Part shown: piece after piece, positions 8,850-18,110 of the stretch
How the letters are laid out: the number at the start of each line of letters is the position of its first letter
Numbering within the stretch: position 1 is the first letter of the stretch
Assembly: GCF_000564855.1 (NCBI RefSeq)
Contig: NZ_AYXG01000147.1
Location: 1 to 64,000 of the forward strand
Direction: 5' to 3'
Source of the DNA: Actinokineospora spheciospongiae
GTDB taxonomy: Bacteria > Actinomycetota > Actinomycetes > Mycobacteriales > Pseudonocardiaceae
DNA: 64,000 bases
Translations under genes and position numbers: made by a program
The notes under the pieces: generated by a model
Told to the model about the DNA's origin: nothing
What the model saw: the letters and a program-made list of their open reading frames with translations, nothing else
Database searches by the model: none

Positions 8850-8856
8850 CACCGAC

Positions 8857-9423
8857 GTGCTCCGACCCGAGTTTCCGATCAAGACCCGCCGACTCGTCCT
8901 CCGCCCCTTCCAGGAGTCCGACCTCGACGCGTTCGCCGACATCCAGGGCCGCGAGGACGTGGCCCGCTACCTGTACTCCGGACCCAGGACCCGCGACGAG
9001 GCCGAGGTCCTGCTGCGCGAGTGGGTGGGGCACAGCGCCATCGAGAAACCCGGTGACGTGCTGCGGCTCGCCGTCACCCTCGCCGATCCCGGCACCCTGA
9101 TCGGCGACGTGGTGCTGGTCTGGCGCAGCGCCGAGCACTCCAGCGGCGAGATCGGCTACGCCTTCCACCCCGACCACCACGGCCACGGGTACGCGGGGGA
9201 GGCCGCGATCCAGGTGGTGCGGCTGGGCTTCGAGGGGCTGGGCCTGCACCGCGTCTACGCCCGCCTGGACGCGGACAACCGCCCTTCCGGCAGGCTGCTC
9301 GAACGCCTCGGCATGCGCTTCGAGGGCCGGTTCCGGGAGAACGAGTTCGTCAAGGGCCGCTGGGCCGACGAGGCCGTCTACGCCATGCTCCGCGATGAGT
9401 GGCTGGACCTCACCGCCGAGTGA
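8857..9423 (+). CDS. GNAT acetyltransferase (RimJ/RimL type)
   Basis: The 188-residue product opens with IKTRRLVLRPFQESDLDAF, the usual N-terminus of RimJ/RimL-type N-acetyltransferases. It has the acetyl-CoA region FHPDHHGHGYAGEAA (a Q/RxxGxG/A-like loop) and the C-terminal VYARLDADNRPSGRLLERLG. It should transfer an acetyl group from acetyl-CoA to an amine, possibly a ribosomal protein N-terminus or a small molecule; the target is unknown. It is leaderless from a promoter shared with the divergent YdjM-like gene. It is convergent with the HTH gene, whose stop codon is 60 bases away. Confidence 0.88.
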   Translation: MLRPEFPIKTRRLVLRPFQESDLDAFADIQGREDVARYLYSGPRTRDEAEVLLREWVGHSAIEKPGDVLRLAVTLADPGTLIGDVVLVWRSAEHSSGEIGYAFHPDHHGHGYAGEAAIQVVRLGFEGLGLHRVYARLDADNRPSGRLLERLGMRFEGRFRENEFVKGRWADEAVYAMLRDEWLDLTAE

Positions 9424-9483
9424 ACCGCGCCGTCACCCACCCGGGCGGCCAACGCGAAGCCCCGGTGGTGGGGAGCGCGTGGC

Positions 9484-9861
9484 CTACTCGACCTCGCGGA
9501 AGCGCTCGTGCGCGGCCTGCCTGCTCACCCCCAGCGCGGTGCCCACCTCCGCCCAGGTGGCGCCGCGCCCGCGGGCGGCGGCCACGGCCCGCTCGGTGAG
9601 CGGCCGGGTCCAGCGGTCGACCTCGGCGAGCAGCTTCAGCGCCACCTCCGGCCTGGTCGAGATCATGTCCACCACCTGGTCGCGCAGCACGTCGGACTTG
9701 ACCAGCAGCCACGACGGGGGCTCGGAGTCGGCGGCGCCGATGGCGTGGCGCCACCAGCGCTCGGGAGCCTCCGGGCCCTGCTCGCCGAGCCAGCCGCAGT
9801 CGCAGGCGGGTCGGTCGGCGGTGACCGAGCCGCGGTGCCCGGGGATCTCCAAGGTGTCCAT
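9484..9861 (-). CDS. Small HTH protein of the WxEIGxxxGVxRQAA type
   Basis: The 125-residue product has a Cys-rich patch near the start (ACDCGWLG), a helical middle, and a C-terminal helix-turn-helix: [22 protein letters not shown]. The same HTH signature occurs in the HTH/Clp-N protein at 19988. ATG 9861 was chosen because TACCTT lies six bases before it inside a perfect 16-base palindrome. An upstream ATG at 9912 would begin before the promoter. Likely a DNA-binding autoregulator; targets are unknown. Confidence 0.75.
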   Translation of the reverse strand: MDTLEIPGHRGSVTADRPACDCGWLGEQGPEAPERWWRHAIGAADSEPPSWLLVKSDVLRDQVVDMISTRPEVALKLLAEVDRWTRPLTERAVAAARGRGATWAEVGTALGVSRQAAHERFREVE

Positions 9862-9864
9862 GTT

Positions 9865-9880
9865 GTCAAGGTACCTTGAC
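9865..9880 (-). promoter_or_regulatory. Palindromic operator over a leaderless -10
   Basis: GTCAAGGTACCTTGAC is a perfect 16-base palindrome. On the minus strand it contains TACCTT, the probable -10, six bases before ATG 9861. Its GTCAA ends match the half-sites upstream of the related gene at 19988, which suggests autoregulation by the HTH product. Confidence 0.55.
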
Positions 9881-9998
9881 GGCCTACGATCCGTGTCCAG
9901 GTGACCGTGCACACATGCACGTGCCGCGCGCCGGGGTAGCAGTACGCTTGTACCGCTTAGTGTGCGAAGTCAGCAGGGCGAGAGGAGCACCGCGGCTC

Positions 9999-11216
9999 AT
10001 GGCCAAGATCAAGGTCCAGGGGAAGGTCGTCGAACTCGACGGCGACGAGATGACCCGCATCATCTGGCAGTTCATCAAGGACAAGCTGATCCACCCCTAC
10101 CTGGACGTCGACCTCGAGTACTACGACCTGGGCATCGAGCACCGCGACGCCACCGACGACCAGGTCACCATCGACTCCGCCAACGCCATCAAGAAGCACG
10201 GCGTCGGCGTCAAGTGCGCCACCATCACCCCGGACGAGGCGCGGGTCGAGGAGTTCGGCCTCAAGAAGATGTGGGTCTCGCCCAACGGCACGATCCGCAA
10301 CATCCTCGGCGGCGTGGTGTTCCGCGAGCCGATCATCATCTCCAACATCCCGCGGCTGGTGCCGGGCTGGACCAAGCCGATCATCATCGGCCGCCACGCC
10401 CACGGCGACCAGTACAAGGCCACCAACTTCAAGGTCCCCGGCGCCGGTGAGCTGACCATCACCTTCACCCCGGAGGACGGCTCCGAGCCGATCCAGCACG
10501 TCGTGGCCAACTACGGCGCCGACGGCGGCGTGGCGATGGGCATGTACAACTTCACCAAGTCCATCGAGGACTTCGCCCGCGCCTCGCTGTCCTACGGCCT
10601 GCAGCGCGAGTACCCGGTCTACATGTCGACCAAGAACACCATCCTCAAGGCGTACGACGGTGCCTTCAAGGACATCTTCCAGCGCATCTACGAGGAGGAG
10701 TTCAAGGCCGACTTCGACGCCAAGGGCCTCACCTACGAGCACCGCCTGATCGACGACATGGTCGCGGCGGCCATGAAGTGGGAGGGCGGCTACGTCTGGG
10801 CCTGCAAGAACTACGACGGCGACGTGCAGTCCGACACCGTGGCGCAGGGCTTCGGCTCGCTGGGCCTGATGACCTCGGTGCTGTCCACCCCGGACGGCCG
10901 CACCGTCGAGGCCGAGGCCGCGCACGGCACGGTCACCCGGCACTACCGCCAGCACCAGGCGGGCAAGCCGACCTCGACCAACCCGATCGCGTCCATCTAC
11001 GCCTGGACCCGGGGCCTGGCCCACCGCGGCAAGCTCGACAGCACCCCCGAGGTGATCGGCTTCGCCGAGTCGCTGGAGCAGGTCGTCATCGAGACCGTCG
11101 AGAGCGGCAAGATGACCAAGGACCTGGCGCTGCTGATCAGCAAGGACCAGGCGTTCCAGACCACCGAGGAGTTCCTCGGCACCCTGGACGAGAACCTGCA
11201 GAAGAAGATGGCCTGA
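9999..11216 (+). CDS. icd: NADP-dependent isocitrate dehydrogenase, homodimeric type
   Basis: The 405-residue product converts isocitrate and NADP+ to 2-oxoglutarate, CO2 and NADPH in the TCA cycle. It is the eukaryotic-like homodimeric form: [17 protein letters not shown] at the start, [13 protein letters not shown] (substrate Ser/Asn loop), [14 protein letters not shown], the catalytic Tyr region around [30 protein letters not shown], and the NADP site [15 protein letters not shown] 9999 was chosen because GAGAGGAG lies 11 bases upstream and the conserved N-terminus MAKIKVQG follows. A terminator hairpin follows the stop codon. Confidence 0.97.
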   Translation: MAKIKVQGKVVELDGDEMTRIIWQFIKDKLIHPYLDVDLEYYDLGIEHRDATDDQVTIDSANAIKKHGVGVKCATITPDEARVEEFGLKKMWVSPNGTIRNILGGVVFREPIIISNIPRLVPGWTKPIIIGRHAHGDQYKATNFKVPGAGELTITFTPEDGSEPIQHVVANYGADGGVAMGMYNFTKSIEDFARASLSYGLQREYPVYMSTKNTILKAYDGAFKDIFQRIYEEEFKADFDAKGLTYEHRLIDDMVAAAMKWEGGYVWACKNYDGDVQSDTVAQGFGSLGLMTSVLSTPDGRTVEAEAAHGTVTRHYRQHQAGKPTSTNPIASIYAWTRGLAHRGKLDSTPEVIGFAESLEQVVIETVESGKMTKDLALLISKDQAFQTTEEFLGTLDENLQKKMA

Positions 11217-11237
11217 TCTCCCGGCCCGCTCGCTCGG

Positions 11238-11266
11238 AGGCCCCCGTCGCACCGCGCCGGGGGCCT
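11238..11266 (+). terminator. Terminator after icd
   Basis: A perfect 9-base stem AGGCCCCCG/CGGGGGCCT with an 11-base loop lies 21 bases after the icd stop. Confidence 0.7.
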
Positions 11267-11388
11267 TCACGCTTCGTGACGCCGGGTTGGCCCCTGCGGG
11301 TGGTTCGGCGGACGGGGACTGGCGCGCGGCGGGGTCGGTGCGCGACCGTGGGCACGGACTTGCAGACCTGGTGTGGGGAGTGTGCGAC

Positions 11389-11703
11389 GTGGTCCTGCCG
11401 AAGCGGACTTTGCTCATCGGCGGCGGAATCCTGGCCGTCATCGTCGTGTACTCGTCGAGCCAGGCGCCGCCGGGCAGCACGGAGACCGGGCAGACCGACA
11501 CGACCTGTCGGGTGGAGGTGACCGCCGACGTGCTCAACGTGCGGGTCGCCCCGGACGGCGGCGCCGAGGTGGTGGGCAAGTTCAGGCTGGGCGCCGAGTC
11601 CGACGCGGGCAAGACCGTGCAGAACGGCTTCCGGCAGCTCGGCGACGCCCGGTGGGCCTCGTCGGAGTTCCTGAGGCCGATGGCGGGCCGCGACTGCGGC
11701 TGA
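11389..11703 (+). CDS. Small membrane-anchored SH3-like protein
   Basis: The 104-residue product has a single N-terminal membrane helix (RTLLIGGGILAVIVVY, about 5-22) and a Ser/Gly/Thr linker. The outside domain resembles a bacterial SH3 fold: CRVEVTADVLNVRVAPDGG followed by strands and a C-terminal GRDCG. A Cys at each end of this domain could form a disulfide. SH3b domains often bind cell-wall peptides; here that is inference. GTG 11389 has GGGGAG at a good distance; in-frame GTGs at 11371 and 11380 are alternatives. Confidence 0.7.
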   Translation: MVLPKRTLLIGGGILAVIVVYSSSQAPPGSTETGQTDTTCRVEVTADVLNVRVAPDGGAEVVGKFRLGAESDAGKTVQNGFRQLGDARWASSEFLRPMAGRDCG

Positions 11704-11714
11704 GGGCGGCCATT

Positions 11715-11720
11715 TAGGCT
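11715..11720 (+). promoter_or_regulatory. Leaderless -10 box of the exonuclease III gene
   Basis: TAGGCT lies six bases before GTG 11727, and no ribosome binding site is visible. This agrees with a leaderless transcript. Confidence 0.55.
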
Positions 11721-11726
11721 GTCGGC

Positions 11727-12527
11727 GTGACGACGGTCTCCACGGTCAATGTGAACGGGCTGCGCGCGGCGGCGAAGAAGGGCTTCACCGAGTGGCTAGA
11801 GGCCACCGAAGCCGACGTCGTGTGCCTGCAGGAGGTGCGCGCGGACCCGGCCGACCTGCCGGAGGAGCTGGCCTCCCCACCGGGCTGGCACACCGTGCAC
11901 GCCGAGTCGCGGCTGCTGCGCGGGCGCAGCGGGGTGGCGATCTACTCCCGCGCGGAGCCCACGGCCACCCGGGTCGGCTTCGGGGTGCCGGAGTTCGAGG
12001 CCAGCGGCCGCTACGTCGAGGCGTGGTTCCCCGGTCTGGTGGTCGGCAGCCTGTACCTGCCCAGCGGCGAGGTCGGCACGCTGCGCCAAGAGCAGAAGGA
12101 GCGCTTCATGGCGACCTTCCTGCCGTACCTGGTCGAGCTGCGCGCCAAGGCCGCGGCAAGCGCTTGCGACGTGCTGGTCTGCGGCGACTGGAACATCGCC
12201 CACCAGGAGATCGACCTCAAGGCCTGGAAGACCAACCGCAAGAACTCCGGCTTCACCCCGGGCGAACGCGCGTGGATGGGTCGGGTGTTCGACGAGGCGG
12301 GCTACCGCGACGTGCAGCGGCTGCTGCACCCGGACGGCCCCGGGCCGTACACGTGGTGGTCCTACCGGGGCAAGGCGTACGACAACGACTCCGGCTGGCG
12401 CATCGACTACCAGGTGGCCACCCCGGGCCTCGCCGTCCGCGCCAAGTCCGCCGAGGTGGAGCGCGCCGCCACCTACGACGAGCGCTGGTCCGACCACGCC
12501 CCGCTGACGGTGGTCTACAGCCGCTGA
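11727..12527 (+). CDS. xthA: Exodeoxyribonuclease III (AP endonuclease)
   Basis: The 266-residue product belongs to the Mg-dependent exonuclease III/APE1 family, which cuts DNA 5' of abasic sites in base-excision repair. Motifs in order: TVNVNGLRAA (Asn), VVCLQEVRA (metal-binding Glu), SGVAIYSR, VCGDWNIAHQEIDLK (catalytic Asp/Asn), GWRIDYQVATPGL (catalytic Asp) and RWSDHAPL (Asp-His pair). The length is normal. It is the last gene of the icd side and follows the SH3-like gene by 23 bases, with its own leaderless promoter. Confidence 0.95.
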   Translation: MTTVSTVNVNGLRAAAKKGFTEWLEATEADVVCLQEVRADPADLPEELASPPGWHTVHAESRLLRGRSGVAIYSRAEPTATRVGFGVPEFEASGRYVEAWFPGLVVGSLYLPSGEVGTLRQEQKERFMATFLPYLVELRAKAAASACDVLVCGDWNIAHQEIDLKAWKTNRKNSGFTPGERAWMGRVFDEAGYRDVQRLLHPDGPGPYTWWSYRGKAYDNDSGWRIDYQVATPGLAVRAKSAEVERAATYDERWSDHAPLTVVYSR

Positions 12528-12720
12528 CCTGGTGACGCTGAGCGGTCGGTCGCACGCGGTGGGTGTGGTGACGGCCACCCCGGACCCGCTACGCCATTCG
12601 GCGAGCGCTAGGGTCCAGAGACATCCGATAGTGATACCCACGCCGAGCGGGGTTGACACATTCGGTAGTTTCTTTTCTGGTCCGCAAGTGGGTTTAACCC
12701 AATCGAGGGACGGTTCGGCT

Positions 12721-13023
12721 TTGTCAGCATCACGGAAGACCCTGGGTGGCCGGGTGGCCTGCACCGCGGGCGCGACGTCGGCCCTGCTGGTGCTCGGCGC
12801 GAACGCCGCGGTCGCCGAGTCCGTGCCGGTGCAGAGCGCGGTCGGGATGCCGATCGGCGCCGTGGGCGTCGGTGCCGTGGTGGTCGGTGTGGGCGGGATC
12901 GTCGTCGGGCTGCTGCGCCGCAAGAAGGCCCCGGTGGTCGCCGCCAACGCCCGCGTCGAGCAGGTCGTCGTGCCGCTGACCGTGCCCACCGCGCGCGTCG
13001 CGGTCGAGCCCGCCGACCGCTAG
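12721..13023 (+). CDS. Small exported membrane-anchored protein
   Basis: Starting from TTG 12721, the 100-residue product has a signal-like N-terminus (RKTLGGRVACTAGATSALLV, cut near NAAVAES). After it come a strongly hydrophobic Gly/Val helix and the basic stop-transfer LLRRKKAP, then a Val-rich tail. GAGGGACGG ends eight bases before the TTG, which supports that start; a longer reading from 12532 has no protein-like N-terminus. TTGACA at 12653-12658 could be its -35. Function not recognised. It lies between xthA and trpS. Confidence 0.55.
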   Translation: MSASRKTLGGRVACTAGATSALLVLGANAAVAESVPVQSAVGMPIGAVGVGAVVVGVGGIVVGLLRRKKAPVVAANARVEQVVVPLTVPTARVAVEPADR

Positions 13024-14118
<1,095 letters not shown>

Positions 14119-14164
14119 GATCGGCGTGAATTCATTTCGCGTTGCGGGTGGGCCGGTGCGGCAA

Positions 14165-14170
14165 TAGATT
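14165..14170 (+). promoter_or_regulatory. Leaderless -10 box of the YihY-like gene
   Basis: TAGATT lies seven bases before GTG 14178 and four before GTG 14175. The seven-base gap fits the other genes of this window. Confidence 0.5.
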
Positions 14171-14177
14171 TCCGGTG

Positions 14178-15203
14178 GTGACCGAGAGCGCGGGGAAAAC
14201 CGCCGACAAGCCGGAAACCAAGCTCGCCCGGCTGCGGGCCCGCCCCGGGATCGACCACCTGGTCCGGGCCTACAACGCGTTCACCGAGCGGTACGGCAAC
14301 CACTTCGCCGCGTCGATCACCTACTTCAGCGTGCTTTCGCTGTTCCCGCTGCTGCTGGTCGGCTTCGCGGTGCTCGGTTTCGTGCTGGCCGGGGAGCCCT
14401 CCACCCTGGCGAGCTTCCAGGAGGGCATCTCCGAGGCGGCGCCGCCCAACCTCAAGGACCTGATCGACACCCTGGTCGACACCGCCATCGAGGAGCGCGG
14501 CAAGGTCGGCGTCATCGGCCTGGTCACCGCCGCGTACACCGGCCTCGGCTGGATGGGCAACCTCCGCGACGCGCTCACCGCCCAGTGGGGCCACAAGTTG
14601 GAGTCGCCGCCGTTCCTGCGCGGCCTGCTGGTCGACCTGCTGTCGCTGCTCGGCCTCGGCGCCGCGCTGGCCGTCTCGTTCGGCCTCAGCGCCGTCGGCA
14701 GCGGCCTGGCGGACACGCTGCTCGACCTGGTGGGGCTGAGCGGGTCGACCGTGGCGCGGGTGCTGCTGTTCGTCGTCACCACCGCGCTCTCCCTCGGCGC
14801 GAACTGGCTGGTGTTCCTCTGGGTGATCGCCCGGCTGCCGCGCAGGCAGGTGAGCGTCAAGAGCGCGGTGCGCGGCGCCGCCGCCGCGGCGGTCGGGTTC
14901 GAGATCCTCAAGCTCGTCGGAACCCTCTACCTGAGCACCGTGCTCGGCGGGCCGCTGGGCGCGCTGGTCGGGCCGATCGTGGGTCTGCTGGTGTTCGCCA
15001 ACCTGGTGTCGCGGTTCCTGCTGTTCATCACCGCGTGGACGGCCACGGCCAAGGAGAACATCGTCCCCGAGCCGGTCCAGCCGCCCGCGCCCGCGGTGAT
15101 CCGCCCGGTGGTCGAGGTCGCGGGCCGCCCGAAGCCCAGGCAGGCGCTCGGACTGGTCGGTGTCGGGGCGGGCCTGGCCCTGCTCTGGCGCCGCCGGAAG
15201 TAG
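14178..15203 (+). CDS. YihY/BrkB family inner-membrane protein
   Basis: The 341-residue product has about six membrane helices and the YihY/virulence factor BrkB pattern: AYNAFTERYGNHFAASITYFSVLSLFPLL near the start, GLGWMGNLRDALTAQW in the middle, ANWLVFLWVIARLP and a late SRFLLFITAWTATAKEN. In Mycobacterium and Streptomyces this gene usually lies next to trpS, as here. The transport role is unproven; some members are proposed lipid or solute transporters. The tail is Pro-rich and ends in a hydrophobic LGLVGVGAGLALLW and RRRK. Confidence 0.88.
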   Translation: MTESAGKTADKPETKLARLRARPGIDHLVRAYNAFTERYGNHFAASITYFSVLSLFPLLLVGFAVLGFVLAGEPSTLASFQEGISEAAPPNLKDLIDTLVDTAIEERGKVGVIGLVTAAYTGLGWMGNLRDALTAQWGHKLESPPFLRGLLVDLLSLLGLGAALAVSFGLSAVGSGLADTLLDLVGLSGSTVARVLLFVVTTALSLGANWLVFLWVIARLPRRQVSVKSAVRGAAAAAVGFEILKLVGTLYLSTVLGGPLGALVGPIVGLLVFANLVSRFLLFITAWTATAKENIVPEPVQPPAPAVIRPVVEVAGRPKPRQALGLVGVGAGLALLWRRRK

Positions 15204-15254
15204 CGCCCACCCGGCCCCGGGCGGCGGGAACTGGAGACTCCACTGTGGACGTCC

Positions 15255-15452
15255 TCAGTCGACTGCGCCGTCGATGACCACCTGGTTGCGGCACAGCCGG
15301 GCGGCGGTGTCGAGGATGTCCGCCAGTTCCAGCCAGGGGCAGCCCGACGGTCCCTCGGTGGTCGCCCGCACGACCAGTTCGCCGGTCTTGTCCCGCAGCC
15401 GCACCAGCGCGGTCACCAGGTCGGTCTGCTCCAGGGACAGGTGGTCAGGCAC
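15255..15452 (-). CDS. Small hypothetical protein
   Basis: The 65-residue soluble product begins MPDHLSLEQTDLVTALVRL and contains GPSGCPWLELADILDTAARL. No family is recognised. Its start overlaps the end of the upstream 97-residue gene by eight bases, so the pair is probably translated together. Codon use fits the neighbours. Confidence 0.55.
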   Translation of the reverse strand: MPDHLSLEQTDLVTALVRLRDKTGELVVRATTEGPSGCPWLELADILDTAARLCRNQVVIDGAVD

Positions 15453-15738
15453 GGCCGCTCCGGCGCGCCCAGTTCTCGGCCATGCTGCGCAGCAGGTCGG
15501 TGTCCGACCAGTCCCCGTGGGTGGCCGGGATCGCGTCGACCAGCGGCTGCGGTCCTTCCAGCACCGGCGGCCGCAGCCGGTCCTCGATGATCAGGAACCG
15601 CCGCTGCTCGACGCAGGTCCCGCGCATGACCGCGACGTACCGGTCGCCCTTGGCCCAGCGGAACGTGTGGCCGAACAGGTAGATCCGGGAGCAGGCCCGG
15701 CTGCCGTCGTAAGGGTGTGTGAGGCCCTTGAAGCTCAT
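15445..15738 (-). CDS. Small hypothetical protein, first of a pair
   Basis: The 97-residue basic product reads MSFKGLTHPYDGSRACSR, then an aromatic strand IYLFGHTFRWAKGDRYVAVM, FLIIEDRLRPPVL and a helical tail with SDTDLLRSMAENW. The family is not recognised. It heads a two-gene minus-strand unit with the 65-residue gene. Upstream is a 395-base gap with lower G+C. Confidence 0.55.
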   Translation of the reverse strand: MSFKGLTHPYDGSRACSRIYLFGHTFRWAKGDRYVAVMRGTCVEQRRFLIIEDRLRPPVLEGPQPLVDAIPATHGDWSDTDLLRSMAENWARRSGRA

Positions 15739-16133
15739 GGCGCAACTGTGCCAACGGTGCGCGCATTTCAGTTATGGATACAGGTGAAACCATTGTGGAC
15801 TCGTCAGCGACTGTTTCGCGGTCCAGTCCGCCCGACCGGGAGAACCGAGAACGCCCTCCCGGTAAACCTGGCGTCCGGCGCCTCATTCTTTGAAACCAGG
15901 CCGGATCACACCGCGATCCGCACCTCCCGTGTCCAGTCAGAACTCGCCGGAGCATGCGCGATCCAGGCCGGTTTGCGACCGGCGGGATCACTTTCTGCCG
16001 CGAAAGGACGGAAAAGCCGGTCGCACACCCGGCCGACGAGAACCCGCCCAACCGGCGAATCCCCCTCCCGAAGCAGCCGAAGGCCGGATGCTGAGACGGT
16101 GTTGCCGGGTGTGGCCGAGTGTGGCCGGGCCGG
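15739..16133. other. Intergenic gap without a recognisable gene
   Basis: This 395-base stretch lies between the start of the small minus-strand pair and the stop of the enoyl reductase gene. It has somewhat lower G+C. No reading frame has sustained GC-rich third positions, and I see no RNA gene or clear repeat. The promoter of the small pair must lie in its first 100 bases. Confidence 0.5.
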
Positions 16134-17309
16134 TCAGCCCTCGACGACGGCGAACTTGATCCCCGCGGCGATCAGCCGGTCGGTGAGGGCGTCGCCCATG
16201 GCGACGGCCGTGGTCACCTGCCCCGAGGACACGGGCAGCTCGTCGAAGGCCAGGCACAGGGCCGACTCGCCGAGCATCTTGGCCGTCTCACCGTAGCCGG
16301 GGTCACCACCGGAGACCTCGGTGACCACGCGCTTGCCACCACCGGTGCCGACGAAGCGCGCGCGGAACCACCCCTTCTCCCGCTGCTCGGCGCTCGGCCC
16401 GTCACCGGAGGACATCCGGCCCAGGAGCCAGGTGCGCGCGGGCGGCACCTGGGCGAGGGCGAACAGCGCCCCCACCCCGGCCGTCAGGCCGACCATCGCG
16501 GGCAGCCGCTTGAAGCCCAGGTAGTGGCCGTAGGTGAAGTCCGGGCCGTAGCGCTCCAGCGCCCGGGCCGAGCGCAGGACGACCAGCGGGTCCACCGTGG
16601 GCGCGGGCAATCCCCAGAGCGCCAGGGAACCCTCCCGGGTGGGCCGCATGGGCACACCGCGCACCTTGCGCCCCTCGGGCCTGCCCTCGCGCCTGCGCCG
16701 CTCGCCCGCCGCCCGCGCCGCCGACCGCATCCGGCCGAAGGCGGTGATGGCGCTCTGGAACGTGCCCCCGGAGACCGTGCCACCCGCCTGGACGAAGCCC
16801 TCGACGCGCAGCGGCACGCCCTCGGGCAACCGCTTGACCGTGTAGTGCACCCCCAGGTCGTACGGGATCGAGTCGAAGCCGCAGCAGTGCACGATGCGGG
16901 CCCCGGTCTGCACCGCGCGCTCGTGGTGCAGCAGGTAGCTCTGGTCGACGAACTCCGGCTCGCCGGTCAGGTCGACGTAGTCGGTGCCCGCCTCCGCGCA
17001 CGCCCCGACCAGCGGGTCGCCGTAGTGGATGTAGGGCCCGACGGTCGTGATGACCACGCGCGCCGACTCCGCGACCGCCCGCAGCGAGGCCGGGTCGGTG
17101 ACGTCGGCCGGGAGCAGGTCCAGCTCGGCCAGCACCGGGTCGATGGCGGCCAGCCGCAGCCGCACCTCGGCCAGCTTGGCCTGGTTGCGGCCCGCCAGCG
17201 CCCAGCGCAGCTTCGCGGGCGCGTGGCGCGCCAGGTACTCGGCGGTCAGGCCACCGGTGAAGCCGGTGGCGCCGAACAGGACGACGTCGTACTTGCGACC
17301 CTCGGGCAT
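16134..17309 (-). CDS. Saccharopine-dehydrogenase-family trans-acting enoyl reductase
   Basis: The 391-residue product opens with a Rossmann fold: DVVLFGATGFTGGLTAEYLA (GxxGxxG). It continues with LRWALAGRNQAKL, VVITTVGPYIHYGD, GTDYVDLTGEPEFV and HCCGFDSIPYDLG, all hallmarks of the Rv2449c/Rv2953 group. Rv2953 is the trans-acting enoyl reductase for phthiocerol/phenolphthiocerol lipids of mycobacteria. Here the partner polyketide synthase is not in view, so the lipid substrate is unknown. TAATGT lies six bases before the ATG, inside or next to a palindrome, so the transcript should be leaderless. Confidence 0.88.
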   Translation of the reverse strand: MPEGRKYDVVLFGATGFTGGLTAEYLARHAPAKLRWALAGRNQAKLAEVRLRLAAIDPVLAELDLLPADVTDPASLRAVAESARVVITTVGPYIHYGDPLVGACAEAGTDYVDLTGEPEFVDQSYLLHHERAVQTGARIVHCCGFDSIPYDLGVHYTVKRLPEGVPLRVEGFVQAGGTVSGGTFQSAITAFGRMRSAARAAGERRRREGRPEGRKVRGVPMRPTREGSLALWGLPAPTVDPLVVLRSARALERYGPDFTYGHYLGFKRLPAMVGLTAGVGALFALAQVPPARTWLLGRMSSGDGPSAEQREKGWFRARFVGTGGGKRVVTEVSGGDPGYGETAKMLGESALCLAFDELPVSSGQVTTAVAMGDALTDRLIAAGIKFAVVEG

Positions 17310-17315
17310 GGGCTG

Positions 17316-17332
17316 ACATTACCCATGGGTAA
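17316..17332 (-). promoter_or_regulatory. Leaderless -10 and palindrome before the enoyl reductase gene
   Basis: On the minus strand TAATGT (17321-17316) lies six bases before ATG 17309. It overlaps TTACCCATGGGTAA (17319-17332), a perfect 14-base palindrome that also covers the TAA stop of the DUF2568 gene. An operator for an unknown regulator is plausible. Confidence 0.5.
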
Positions 17333-17654
17333 CCGACCTCGGCCACACCACCTCGCTGACCAGCACCAGCAGTGCCGCCGCGCCCAGCACCACCGCGCCG
17401 ACAGACCACCCGGACACGGCCAAGCCCACCACGGCACCGGCGAAGACCAGCGCCAGAAGACCGAGCCGGGCGGACCGCGGTAATCGGTGGCGCGGCCGGG
17501 GCGCCAGGAACAGCGCCCACACCGAGGCCCCGACCACCAGGACCGCCGCCCCCAGCACCCACGACACCCGCGACCCCCACCAGGCGAGGGCCAGGAAGGC
17601 CAGCACCTCCACGAAGAAGGCCACGAGCAGTTGCAGCCCACGCACCGCGATCAC
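17319..17654 (-). CDS. DUF2568 (YrdB-like) membrane protein
   Basis: The 111-residue product has four hydrophobic helices: GLQLLVAFFVEVLAFLALAW, a Val-rich second helix, LGLLALVFAGAVVGLAVSG and a fourth LGAAALLVLVSEVVW. Size and the early FFVEVLAFLALAWWG fit the DUF2568/YrdB family, whose role is unknown. GTG 17654 was chosen because AGGAG lies about ten bases upstream. Only nine bases separate its stop from the enoyl reductase start. Confidence 0.7.
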   Translation of the reverse strand: MIAVRGLQLLVAFFVEVLAFLALAWWGSRVSWVLGAAVLVVGASVWALFLAPRPRHRLPRSARLGLLALVFAGAVVGLAVSGWSVGAVVLGAAALLVLVSEVVWPRSVTHG

Positions 17655-17720
17655 CCCCCGGAACTCCTGCGAATCCTTGTGCGATCCAGGGTAGGGAGAT
17701 CCGGCGATCGGCGCGAAAAG

Positions 17721-17729
17721 TTGTCCACA
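17721..17729 (+). other. DnaA-box-like sequence
   Basis: TTGTCCACA is an exact match to the actinobacterial DnaA-box consensus. It lies in the gap between the DUF2568 start and the stop of the SCO4848-type gene. A single box has little meaning alone; compare the pair at 50326-50369. Confidence 0.4.
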
Positions 17730-17766
17730 GACCCGCTGACCAGGGCGCAAAGCGGATCGGCCGGGG

Positions 17767-18000
17767 TCAGGCGGCCTTGCGCCGGGTGGCGGCGAAGCCG
17801 CGCCAGCCCAGCACGCCGATCGTCGTGCCGAACAACAGGGACGCGGCGGTGAGCACGACGTGCACCACCAGGAACCCGGTCGGGGCACCGGACGGGTCGA
17901 AGGACCGCTCGTCGGCCCAGATGTTGCCGAGGAAGGTGGGCCAGATGATCCAGGACCACACGCCGAAGGCCAGCAGGAACAGCGAGACACGGCGGCTCAT
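17767..18000 (-). CDS. SCO4848-family small membrane protein
   Basis: The 77-residue product has two membrane helices (SLFLLAFGVWSWIIWPTFL and FLVVHVVLTAASLLFGTTIG) and a basic tail, RGFAATRRKAA. The RRVSLFLLAFGVWSW start is typical of this actinobacterial family. Its neighbour on the other strand is a D,D-carboxypeptidase, as in Streptomyces where the equivalents are SCO4848 and SCO4847. The function is unknown; a cell-envelope role is suggested by context. Confidence 0.85.
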   Translation of the reverse strand: MSRRVSLFLLAFGVWSWIIWPTFLGNIWADERSFDPSGAPTGFLVVHVVLTAASLLFGTTIGVLGWRGFAATRRKAA

Positions 18001-18098
18001 CGTCACCGCGACATCTTCACACCCCCGGTACCCAGCGCGGACGGCACCACCTGGCGGGCGGGGAGCGGGCCGGATCGTGCCCGGATCGTGACAGGCCT

Positions 18099-18104
18099 TA
18101 ATCT
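18099..18104 (+). promoter_or_regulatory. Leaderless -10 box of the D,D-carboxypeptidase gene
   Basis: TAATCT lies six bases before GTG 18111. Confidence 0.55.
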
Positions 18105-18110
18105 GCTCGT

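Noticed and set aside
9876-9998. Longer icd start from GTG or ATG upstream
   Set aside because: The extra residues do not belong to the family, and GAGAGGAG precedes ATG 9999 at normal distance.
12532-12720. Longer N-terminus for the small membrane protein ending at 13023
   Set aside because: Codons before 12721 lack a protein-like pattern and include the probable promoter. The signal peptide begins at the TTG with a ribosome binding site.
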